A stretch of DNA of 64,000 nt from contig NZ_JACDUS010000003.1 in NCBI RefSeq assembly GCF_013761005.1, forward strand, positions 1 through 64,000, read 5' to 3'. Positions 25,139-32,123 of the stretch are shown here, piece by piece; position 1 is the stretch's first letter; each line of letters starts with the position of its first letter. Under the pieces are notes generated by a model, which was not told the DNA's origin, searched no databases, and saw only the letters and a program-made list of their open reading frames with translations. This DNA comes from Desulfosalsimonas propionicica (GTDB lineage: Bacteria; Desulfobacterota; Desulfobacteria; Desulfobacterales; Desulfosalsimonadaceae). A program made the translations under genes and the position numbers.

Positions 25139-26593
25139 TTATTCTGATGATACTTCATTCAGAAGACGGCCCAGGGCCTCTGGTATCGCTTTGCCGCCCC
25201 TGTATTGCCGGGGTTCTTTGCCGGGTTTGAGAATCACGCAGGTGGGCGTGCTGCGGAGATTATGGGTCTCCATGAGGCTTTTCCACTGGTCCATCAGCGG
25301 CTGGGTGTCGACAAGCTTGATATCCACGTTGTTTTCTTTCAGCGCCTGAACCATGTCCGGCTCGGATTCAATCCTGTCTTTTTCCGCCAGGTCAAACAGC
25401 ACGCTTCTGGCGTTGATGATGGATTCAGGTGAAGAAGCCGCTTTGGCCGAATAAAGAAAATAACGGGCATACAAAGAGGATTTTCGGCTGAAGGGCGCAT
25501 CCACAAAGGTCACTTTGACTCCCGAAGACACCAGTTCGGGCAGTGTATTTTCAAGGTAAGGCTCGATGTCCTTACATGGCGGGCAAAAATAGTCTGTGAA
25601 AAGCACAATTTCAACCGGTCCGCTGCCGATGGTAAACGTTTCTGCAGATTGCCGGCCCACCCCCATCTTTGCCAATTGACTGTAGACTTTGGCTTTTTCC
25701 AGAAATCCCGTGTGCCTGAAGACTTCCTGACCGTTTTCATCGTAGAATACCTGCACCGGAATTGACCGGACGCCAAATCTGGCCGCCAGCATTTGTTCTT
25801 CTCCCACGTTCACAAATACCACGTTGAGACTGTCCGGATAATCTTTGCGCATTTGCTCCAGTATTGGCTGCATCCTGTCGCAGGGGCCGCACCCCTCGGC
25901 TCCGAATTCCACCATTGCGGGCAAACCTGAGTTCCGGGCTTTGTCCACGGGATTGTCCATGGCAATACGGCCCTGCTTTTGCACCCATTGTTTGTTTACC
26001 TGCATCTCGGTTTCTGCGGCCAGTTCATCGATATAATCTGAAACGAATCGCTGCTTTTTTTTCTGCATCAGATAGTCGTGGATGGCATCTCTGACCTGTT
26101 CAAATGGCGCATGATTGACGATGTCCCTGTTGTCCGCATAAAAGCTGCGGGCTTCGTTTTCGGTTACCTTGATGGCTTCGGCCTTGCGATCAAAAAAGGC
26201 CTGGAGATTTTCCGCATCGCTTCGGTCCCTGGATGTAAACCCGGCTTTTCCCGCCTGGTTTTGCAAAATGGTTCGGGTTGCCTCCTGATCCAGCAAAAAA
26301 AGCAGATTTTTTTCCAGTTGTGAACGGCTTGCACCATCCAGGGAATTGAGCCGCCGGGTCAGGTCGGTCCGGCTGATTGTCACTTTCCCTGATTGAAAAA
26401 GCATCTGTTCGTCCATGGAAGCCAGGCGCGCGTTTTTCAGAACGCCGCTGACCAGCCCCGGGTACTTTTCATTAACGGTTTGGCCCGGAGCTTGGCAAAA
26501 ACCGCTGTCTGCAGTTAATACGAGCAAAAGCGCCGGGATTGCCAGTGCCGCAGCCGCCTTTCTGAGCCAGGTAGGTGTTTTTGCCTGATTCAT
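25139..26593 (-). CDS. Three-part envelope protein: SurA-like N domain + thioredoxin + DsbA/G-like domain
   Basis: A 484 aa exported protein (signal peptide about 1-33, ending GFCQA). Residues about 45-200 resemble the helical N-terminal region of SurA/PpiD-type chaperones. A thioredoxin domain follows with CGPC at 235-238 and RSIPVQVFY. A second thioredoxin-fold domain has CPPC at 337-340 (IVLFTDYFCPPC), like DsbA/DsbG/DsbC, and TPTCVILK as its cis-Pro region. So one polypeptide combines a chaperone-like region with a reductase-like and an oxidase/isomerase-like site. The ATG at 26593 is preceded by AAAGGA. It lies between the ArsR gene and rhodanese copy 2. Confidence 0.8.
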   Translation of the reverse strand: MNQAKTPTWLRKAAAALAIPALLLVLTADSGFCQAPGQTVNEKYPGLVSGVLKNARLASMDEQMLFQSGKVTISRTDLTRRLNSLDGASRSQLEKNLLFLLDQEATRTILQNQAGKAGFTSRDRSDAENLQAFFDRKAEAIKVTENEARSFYADNRDIVNHAPFEQVRDAIHDYLMQKKKQRFVSDYIDELAAETEMQVNKQWVQKQGRIAMDNPVDKARNSGLPAMVEFGAEGCGPCDRMQPILEQMRKDYPDSLNVVFVNVGEEQMLAARFGVRSIPVQVFYDENGQEVFRHTGFLEKAKVYSQLAKMGVGRQSAETFTIGSGPVEIVLFTDYFCPPCKDIEPYLENTLPELVSSGVKVTFVDAPFSRKSSLYARYFLYSAKAASSPESIINARSVLFDLAEKDRIESEPDMVQALKENNVDIKLVDTQPLMDQWKSLMETHNLRSTPTCVILKPGKEPRQYRGGKAIPEALGRLLNEVSSE

Positions 26594-26677
26594 GTCCAAT
26601 CCTTTCTGCATCAGGTCCAAATGCGATGATGTCTGTTTCATGCACAGAAGATGTTGCTTGGGTGTTTTCCAACCGTG

Positions 26678-27052
26678 TCAGTGATTGTTTCGTTGATTTT
26701 GGCGGTCTTTGGCCCGGCAGATGTCTTCGCGCCGGATATCAAAAATTTGCCTGCTCAATTCGGCAATTTCTTCTTCATTTTCCAGCCAGTGCCGGATGTT
26801 GCCGAGCATTGTGGCGGCATAGGGACTGTCAGAGCCGTCGGCCAGCGTGTAGTTGACCCAGAGACCGTCTTTTTTATAGGTGGTCAGGCCGGCTTCCTCC
26901 AGGATCTTTAAATGCTTGCTGGCCGTGGACTGGGCAATGCCCAAAGCTTTCTGGATTTCGCAGACGCACATCTGTTTGCGCTGCAGCATTTTTAAGATCC
27001 TGACACGGCTGGGATCGGATAAGGCTTTCATGACCTTTGTAAATTTTTTCAT
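26678..27052 (-). CDS. ArsR/SmtB-family regulator of the thiol cluster
   Basis: A 124 aa winged-helix repressor. QMCVCEIQKALG (Cys29, Cys31) occupies the alpha3 metal/thiol-sensing position of ArsR proteins and is followed by the recognition helix AQSTASKHLKIL. A wing (TTYKKDGLWVNYTL) and a longer C-terminal helix with one more Cys (about 112) follow. It is the first gene of the cluster; an almost perfect palindrome (27086-27100) within operator copy C lies 35 bases upstream. The ligand may be As(III), another soft metal or a reactive sulfur species; sequence alone does not decide. Confidence 0.9.
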   Translation of the reverse strand: MKKFTKVMKALSDPSRVRILKMLQRKQMCVCEIQKALGIAQSTASKHLKILEEAGLTTYKKDGLWVNYTLADGSDSPYAATMLGNIRHWLENEEEIAELSRQIFDIRREDICRAKDRQNQRNNH

Positions 27053-27086
27053 AAACCATGGCTCCGGCTTTAAATGTTGGATCTAT

Positions 27087-27106
27087 ATCGTTAAACGATA
27101 ATATAT
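27087..27106. promoter_or_regulatory. ArsR-type operator, copy C, with 15-base palindrome
   Basis: ATCGTTAAACGATAATATAT. TATCGTT and AACGATA form perfect 7-base arms around one A (27086-27100). It shares the ATCGTTA...AATATAT frame with copies A and B, and sits 35 bases before the arsR start, the expected autoregulation site. Confidence 0.75.
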
Positions 27107-27168
27107 CGATTGAGCCGGTCTTGTCAATCAGGAAACAGGAAAGGAAAATGCGTGATAAAATGCAGGGG

Positions 27169-27519
27169 TCAGGATTGGGCGTTTTGACTGTTATGGCGGT
27201 AGGTGATGACGCGGGCCTTTTCCAGGGTTACCAGGCCCTCGCCGATCATTTTGTCAAGTTTCGGCAAAAAGGCGTTGATCCGTTCCTCGGAATCCACCAT
27301 CTCAATGATCAAGGGGAGATCTTCGGACAGGCGCAAAATCTGGGAGGTGTGAATCCGGCTGTTGGCCCCGAAACCCAGCATTCCGCGCAGGACCGTGGCT
27401 CCGGCCATACCCTGTCTGCGGGCTTCTTCCACGATGGCCTTGTATAAGGGACGGCCTTCGAACTTGTCGGTTTCACCGATGAAAATCCGCAAAAGAAGGG
27501 ATTCGGACGGCAGCTTCAT
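27169..27519 (-). CDS. DUF190 protein, partner of the fluoride channel
   Basis: A 116 aa cytoplasmic protein of the DUF190 family, which has a PII-like ferredoxin fold. Seen: LLRIFIGETDKFEGRPLYKAI, ARRQGMAGATVLRG and FGANSRIHTS, the family's usual blocks, and LPLIIEMVDSEERI. Members are very often encoded beside crcB, as here (18 bases downstream of it), and are thought to modulate fluoride export or other channels. AAGGAAAAACAA precedes the ATG. Confidence 0.9.
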   Translation of the reverse strand: MKLPSESLLLRIFIGETDKFEGRPLYKAIVEEARRQGMAGATVLRGMLGFGANSRIHTSQILRLSEDLPLIIEMVDSEERINAFLPKLDKMIGEGLVTLEKARVITYRHNSQNAQS

Positions 27520-27537
27520 TTGTTTTTCCTTGAGTGG

Positions 27538-27915
27538 TTAAATCCAGCGTATCAGGCTGACGCCGCAGAGCAGGGCAAGAAAGCCAAGGCCGTTTTGCAG
27601 CAGAAAGTTTCCAGCAGCCGGCAGCCATTCCGCAGCACGCATCAGCTGCTGGGTTTCAAGAATATATGAGGAAAAGGTGGTAAAGGCCCCCATAAATCCA
27701 ATCATCACAACAATTCGCGCCTGGCCGGCCGCAGGCCACCGGCTTTCAAAAAAAGCCCAGCCGGCACCGGCCAGAAAGCAGCCCGTGATATTAACCGCAA
27801 GGGTTCCCCAGGGAAAACCCGCGCCGGCAAACCGGTGCACCAACCCGGCCAGTCCGTAGCGGCACAGGGTTCCGGCGGCACCGGCAGCGGAAAGCAAAAG
27901 AATCCGTGTAATCAT
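27538..27915 (-). CDS. crcB: Fluoride channel CrcB/FluC
   Basis: A 125 aa protein with four transmembrane helices. Seen: GAAGTLCRYGLAG, the WGTLAVNITGCFLAG stretch with the conserved Asn, and GFMGAFTTFSS (about 73-83), with the paired Thr/Ser and Phe residues lining the fluoride pore. Two antiparallel copies make the channel. Its start overlaps the M48 peptidase stop by four bases. I found no fluoride riboswitch in front of this gene set. Confidence 0.94.
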   Translation of the reverse strand: MITRILLLSAAGAAGTLCRYGLAGLVHRFAGAGFPWGTLAVNITGCFLAGAGWAFFESRWPAAGQARIVVMIGFMGAFTTFSSYILETQQLMRAAEWLPAAGNFLLQNGLGFLALLCGVSLIRWI

Positions 27916-28727
27916 TGCCCCTGCCTGTAGTACTGCATGGCCTCGGGGATCATGCGCCGGATGTTGGCCATGCGGGTATCATCGGCCGGGTGGGTGCTTA
28001 AAAATTCCGGAGGCGCCCCGCCTTCTTTCTGTGCGGCCATCCGGGCCCAGAAATCTTCGGCCACCCGCGGGTCATAGCCGGCCATGGCCATGAAGATCAG
28101 ACCCATCCGGTCTGCCTCCTTTTCGTGGAGCCGGCTGTAGGGCAACATCAGACCCACCTGTGTGCCAACCCCGTAAGCGGTCATCCAGAGCTGTTGGGTG
28201 GTGGCCGGGTGGGTTTTTAATGCTTCGGAAAGGGCGATGCCCCCCATCTGGGCCAGCATCCCCTGGCTCATACGCTCGTTTCCGTGGTTGGCCACGGCAT
28301 GGGCGATCTCATGGCCCATGACCACGGCCAGCCCGTGTTTTCCGCGGGCCACGGGCAGAATGCCGGAATAGACAACCACTTTGCCCCCGGGCATGCACCA
28401 GGCATTGACCGCGTCGTCTTCCACCAGTTGAAATTCCCAGTCATACTGCTGCAGCTGTTCTTTCATGCCATTTTGCCGCATGTAAGTCTCCACTGCATCG
28501 GCAATATCACGTCCCACTTTCCGGACCATTGCCGCCTCTTTGGTGTCCCGGACCGGTTCATGCTCGGCCAGAAATGCATCATACTGCTGATAGCTCATGG
28601 AGAGAATGGTATCGGCAGGAATCAGGCTCATTTGTCTGCGGCCGGTGATGGGAACAGTGGCACATGCGGCAGCCAGACAGCAGACAAAGCACAGGGTGAA
28701 AATTTTTTTGATCAAACGGCCTTGCAT
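27912..28727 (-). CDS. M48-family metallopeptidase lipoprotein
   Basis: A 271 aa exported zinc peptidase. The signal peptide ends in LAAAC (Cys22 probably lipidated). The zinc motif HEIAH is at 139-143, and the third ligand is in HEKEADRMG. Residues 28-31 (TGRR) lead to a conserved QMSLIP segment seen in LoiP/YcaL/BepA-type outer-membrane-protein quality-control peptidases. It likely degrades or assists misfolded envelope proteins. Its stop overlaps crcB, so the two are co-transcribed, but a functional link is not evident. Confidence 0.92.
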   Translation of the reverse strand: MQGRLIKKIFTLCFVCCLAAACATVPITGRRQMSLIPADTILSMSYQQYDAFLAEHEPVRDTKEAAMVRKVGRDIADAVETYMRQNGMKEQLQQYDWEFQLVEDDAVNAWCMPGGKVVVYSGILPVARGKHGLAVVMGHEIAHAVANHGNERMSQGMLAQMGGIALSEALKTHPATTQQLWMTAYGVGTQVGLMLPYSRLHEKEADRMGLIFMAMAGYDPRVAEDFWARMAAQKEGGAPPEFLSTHPADDTRMANIRRMIPEAMQYYRQGQ

Positions 28728-28763
28728 GGATATCCCTTTGTATACAAAAATGGGGTTGTTATC

Positions 28764-29168
28764 TTATCCTGCGGCATTGCTATAGGCTTCATCCAGCCGT
28801 TTGCCGATATATTCGGCAAGATCCGGATCATTTTCGTCCTGGTCAAAGCAGTATCCGTCTTCACCCATGAGTCCTTCGGGCACCAGGTCCCCGTATTCTT
28901 CGGGATCTGTGATCATGTCCCCGTAAAAACAGACCGAAAGCCATCTGGGGTCCTCGTCAATGACGTCCATGAGAACAAACACGGGCCGATCCTGTCCGAG
29001 GCGCGCTGCCCGCAGGGAATAGGTGAGCCCGGGGCGGGCCACAAAATCCATCGTGATATCCGAATGCGCCTGGATGCGAGACTGAAACTGCAGAAAAACT
29101 TTCCGGCAGCCGTTGGGATCCGCGCTCCATTGCTGGAGAAATGTGTCGAGTTCCGCTGGTGTTTGCAT
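28764..29168 (-). CDS. Conserved-looking hypothetical protein, 134 aa
   Basis: A soluble acidic protein with no signal peptide or membrane helix, starting at an ATG with AAAGGAG at good spacing. It has an N-terminal helical part (about 1-32) and a beta-rich middle (ITMDFVARPGLTYSLRA; RPVFVLMDVIDEDPRWLSVCFY). The very acidic tail includes GYCFDQDENDPDLAEYI. I do not recognise a family. It is followed 36 bases later by the M48 peptidase and may be the first gene of that operon. Confidence 0.65.
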   Translation of the reverse strand: MQTPAELDTFLQQWSADPNGCRKVFLQFQSRIQAHSDITMDFVARPGLTYSLRAARLGQDRPVFVLMDVIDEDPRWLSVCFYGDMITDPEEYGDLVPEGLMGEDGYCFDQDENDPDLAEYIGKRLDEAYSNAAG

Positions 29169-29200
29169 GCTGCTGCTCCTTTGGGTTGTCTGCTGCCGGC

Positions 29201-29377
29201 TACCGCCGGCGGTATAGCCTGTCTGTTGTCTGTGTATACAATAATAATTTCCTCTTCTGCAGCGGAAATGTCAAGATGGATTTCACCGTGCGGTTCGTCA
29301 AAACCCTGGCTTACCGGGTTCCTCACAAGGTTGGTCAGAACCTGGGACAGGGCGCCGGGATAACAGTGGATCTTCAT
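29201..29377 (-). pseudogene. Histidine-kinase ATPase-domain remnant
   Basis: An uninterrupted minus-strand reading of about 59 codons has YPGALSQVLTNLVRN and, after it, VSQGFD, GEIHLDI and IVYTDN-xxAIP. This is the order of the N box (QVLxNLxxNA) and the G1 box (DNGxGIP) of a histidine-kinase ATPase domain, here with DNG changed to DNR and no dimerisation domain, no further boxes and no start. I read it as a decayed kinase fragment in the 373-base gap between divergent genes. The rest of the gap holds no other gene; it includes a TTGACA at 29446 that might belong to the promoter of the next gene. Confidence 0.55.
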
Positions 29378-29541
29378 ATTTATCTTCCGGGGATCTTTCA
29401 TGGCAGGCTGTTTTGTAAGGCTTGCAATCCAGAAAATTAAGGGCCTTGACAATTCCCCGGATGCCGGAGCAATATTTATTAGCCGGCAAATGCCGGCAGC
29501 ATTTTTCGGCTTCCATCTGTTTGAAAAAAAGGAAGGTATAT

Positions 29542-31164
29542 ATGCGTACCTGTGTGTCACCTGAGGGATCTTTTATTTACGGCATCCATTCACCGGCGTT
29601 TTCAGTGAAAAATTTCCGGTCCAAAGATCGTCTGATGCAGCTTGGGGTATTGGCCGGCAGTGGGCCCGTTGCCAATGAAGCCAACTTTCCGGAACAAGAC
29701 GTGGATGTGCCGGCTGCAGACAAGATTTTTGAGGTGCCCAATGCCTTTGCTTTCCACGGGGTGACCTATATCAACACCCGGTGGGCGGATGAAAATGCAA
29801 AGGATCCGGTTGCATTGATCCGGCTCCCCGAACCCCAACAGGTTTCTTTCGGCTCGGTTCTGTCTGCATGGCAGCCGGACAGCAGGGTTTCGGCAGCGCA
29901 AAGATCAAAAATGATTGCCGCCCTTCCCGGGCCCCTGAAGCTGGCCCTGGCCGAAACCGGAACAGATCCGGAAGATTTGATGGCGCTTGCCGTTATGGCC
30001 TGTGACTTTGTTTTTGATCCGCAAACCGGCCGTCCTGACGGACTGGTGTACCGGCAGGGGGTAGACGGCCGGATCCGCGCGCGCATCCATGATCATACCC
30101 TGTTTGAGGCCCTGGCCAATAATCCCTGTCTGCCGGAAATCTACCGGCAGGTCATGGTGCTGCGCCCGGGGGTGCAGGGGGCAAACGAAATTGTCGGCGA
30201 ATATGGCGGTGCAAACGGGCAAACCCACGTGTATGAATATCTGCGCAGCAACAGCTACATTGCCTGGGGCCATTATGCGGCCAACATGGCCGAAGACGCG
30301 GTGCGCTACTCTGTGGCCGGCCTGACAGGTGCAGACATGCGCGGCATGCGACATCTGTATTATCAGCGCACATACGCCCGGCTGGCACAGGATTTTGGGA
30401 TTGCGGTCCATATCTCCAGGCGCGGCCTTGAAGAAGACGAGCTCGAAGATTTGCGGCTGCAAATCCGGGCGCTGCTCAAAGATGAACAAAAGCGGCGGGC
30501 TTTGACGTTTAACCGCACCCTGTGGGGCTGGAACTATGGATTTGACTCTGCTCCGTCCGGCTACCGCCTGCATGCCTCCCATCAGCAGATTCACCAGCAG
30601 TATGCCATGATTCCCAAAACCGTTTCCGAAGCTTCCGGACCTGATCGGCAAATGGCCGCCTATGCCATCGGCGACCAGGTGGAAACCTTTGTTTCTCAAT
30701 TTTTTGATCAGACCGGGGTGTGTTTTTTTGATGCCTATATTGCCGCCATTGAAAACAACCAGCGAATGGACGGCGCCCAAGACCGGGAACAGAGCCTGAT
30801 CGTATACCGGGATGAAAATGTCATGGTATTTGTGCCCAAGGCTCAGACCTCCCAGTGGGAACTTCAGGTCATGGCCGCAAAACCCGTGGGCCATATTGCC
30901 GAGGCTGACACGGACATGCGCCGGTCCCTGGATGCGGCCATACTCACGGCCGCAAAAGCCCTGTGCCATATGGGAGCAAAAATGATCACCTTCTACGAGG
31001 TATCCAGGCGCATGGACACAGATGACAACGGCCAGCGCCTGTTTTATGTGATTCTGCCCCGCCTTCCCGAATCCCCGGGGGCGTTTTCTGAATTCCAGCT
31101 GCGCTGGATCAATGGCCACTATCCAGAGGATTTTGCCGCAGCCTGCAGGGCAGCGCTGAAATGA
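29542..31164 (+). CDS. Large protein of unknown function, possible GalT/HIT-like C-terminal part
   Basis: A 540 aa soluble protein, starting at an ATG with AAGGAAGG. No signal peptide or membrane helix is visible. The N-terminal 330 residues show conserved-looking blocks (IYGIHSPAF, EIVGEYGGANGQTH, ISRRGLEEDELEDL) that I cannot place. The last 130 residues (ENVMVFVPKA, WELQVMAAKP and a long helix with a late EVSRRM) faintly resemble the C-terminal half of galactose-1-phosphate uridylyltransferase or HIT-fold proteins, but without a clear HxHxH triad. That assignment is weak. It stands alone, with a terminator after it at 31208-31241. Confidence 0.6.
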   Translation: MRTCVSPEGSFIYGIHSPAFSVKNFRSKDRLMQLGVLAGSGPVANEANFPEQDVDVPAADKIFEVPNAFAFHGVTYINTRWADENAKDPVALIRLPEPQQVSFGSVLSAWQPDSRVSAAQRSKMIAALPGPLKLALAETGTDPEDLMALAVMACDFVFDPQTGRPDGLVYRQGVDGRIRARIHDHTLFEALANNPCLPEIYRQVMVLRPGVQGANEIVGEYGGANGQTHVYEYLRSNSYIAWGHYAANMAEDAVRYSVAGLTGADMRGMRHLYYQRTYARLAQDFGIAVHISRRGLEEDELEDLRLQIRALLKDEQKRRALTFNRTLWGWNYGFDSAPSGYRLHASHQQIHQQYAMIPKTVSEASGPDRQMAAYAIGDQVETFVSQFFDQTGVCFFDAYIAAIENNQRMDGAQDREQSLIVYRDENVMVFVPKAQTSQWELQVMAAKPVGHIAEADTDMRRSLDAAILTAAKALCHMGAKMITFYEVSRRMDTDDNGQRLFYVILPRLPESPGAFSEFQLRWINGHYPEDFAAACRAALK

Positions 31165-31207
31165 GCCGGGATTTGGCTGCCGGCTCATTTGGCTGTCTGC
31201 AAAAAAA

Positions 31208-31241
31208 GCCGGGGCACACCAAGGTTCCGGCGAGCCCCGGC
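31208..31241. terminator. Hairpin between convergent genes
   Basis: Arms GCCGGGGC (31208-31215) and GCCCCGGC (31234-31241) enclose an 18-base loop, with seven A's before the left arm; these read as a T run on the minus strand. It lies between the convergent genes at 29542 (plus) and 31280 (minus). Confidence 0.65.
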
Positions 31242-31279
31242 CTGGCCGGGGAAGATGATTTGCAGGTCAGTGCAGCCGG

Positions 31280-31912
31280 TTAAAAATAATAGTGGATCCC
31301 GATTGTGGCATCAATGCCTTCCAGATCCAGATCCATTTTAAAGTAATCCCCGTCGTCGGGGTCTGTGTAGCGATCATCATAGCGATATGCCTTGTATCCC
31401 ACGTCAAAGTTGAATCCGATTTCCGGAAATTCCTGGAAATGCCATTCACTTCCGATAAAAAGACCATAGCCCCAGATTTTATCGTCAAAATCCCGGCCAA
31501 AATAGCCGGTGTTTTTCAGGTCAAAGGACCCCCGGCTGACCACCGCGCCCACGTAGAACCGGCTGTATTCTTTCACCACCGGGGCATACATGGCTTTTAG
31601 CTCAAATACATAAAGATCCGCATCAGATTTAGCAGAGCTTGTGTCGTAGCCTCCAGCCACTTTATCAGCCTCAAAAGTTCGGGTCTCAACATCTCCGTAA
31701 AAATAATTGGCCTCCACCCCGTATTTTTCTTCTATCCAGGCCCGGCCGGAAATGCCGTTTAAAAACCCCCCGACCCACATTCCCTGGTAGCCCAGACCGG
31801 CTTTCCAGTCCAGGTCGGATTCTGACATTTCCTCTGCAGCCGCTGGTCCCGCCATCAGCATGCCGGCAATCAATAATCCTGCGATCAATGATAAGATGCC
31901 TTTGTGTTTCAT
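31280..31912 (-). CDS. Outer-membrane beta-barrel protein
   Basis: A 210 aa exported protein: signal peptide about 1-26 (ending AGPAAAEE), then alternating aromatic/hydrophobic and polar strands (LGYQGMWVG, GVEANYFYGD, RFYVGAVVSRG, GYGLFIGSEW, GFNFDVGYKAYRY), and a terminal aromatic residue in IGIHYYF, the usual BAM-recognition signature. Probably 8 strands, similar in size to OmpW/OmpA-barrel proteins. A GGAGGG lies seven bases before the ATG at 31912, so I prefer that to a TTG two codons upstream. Cargo or function unknown. It is divergent from the MFS-LuxR gene, which may regulate it. Confidence 0.75.
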   Translation of the reverse strand: MKHKGILSLIAGLLIAGMLMAGPAAAEEMSESDLDWKAGLGYQGMWVGGFLNGISGRAWIEEKYGVEANYFYGDVETRTFEADKVAGGYDTSSAKSDADLYVFELKAMYAPVVKEYSRFYVGAVVSRGSFDLKNTGYFGRDFDDKIWGYGLFIGSEWHFQEFPEIGFNFDVGYKAYRYDDRYTDPDDGDYFKMDLDLEGIDATIGIHYYF

Positions 31913-32007
31913 GTGCAACCCTCCGCATTTTTTTGTTGTTTGAATTGTTTTAATACTGTTTTTTCCTTATCCAACCCCCGGTAATTGCTTTTATGGGGAA
32001 AAGTCAG

Positions 32008-32068
32008 AAAAACAGGAACCTGTTTTTTTTTCAAGTCGCTGTTTTGTAAACTTTCCTGTTTTTTTTGC
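32008..32068. promoter_or_regulatory. Repeated CCTGTTTTT elements between divergent genes
   Basis: AAAAACAGG-AA-CCTGTTTTT (32008-32027) is a palindrome with perfect 9-base arms. A second CCTGTTTTTTTT follows about 37 bases later. They lie in the 205-base gap between the divergent outer-membrane-barrel gene and the LuxR-type gene, so a shared operator is possible; a hairpin-only role is equally possible. Confidence 0.4.
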
Positions 32069-32123
32069 ATTTTTTGTCGTCTTTTTGTAAACTCCGGGCA
32101 AAAAAGATCCGATAAAAAAAGAG

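Noticed and set aside
27912-29541. Fluoride riboswitch upstream of the M48-crcB-DUF190 genes
   Set aside because: I could not find the conserved pseudoknot-type core in the leader of 28727 or 29168; the gap contains a kinase remnant instead.
29905-31188. 427-residue open frame on the minus strand across the 540 aa protein gene
   Set aside because: Composition is shadow-like, and the plus-strand gene has a proper AAGGAAGG start and a more protein-like sequence; both cannot be real over this length.
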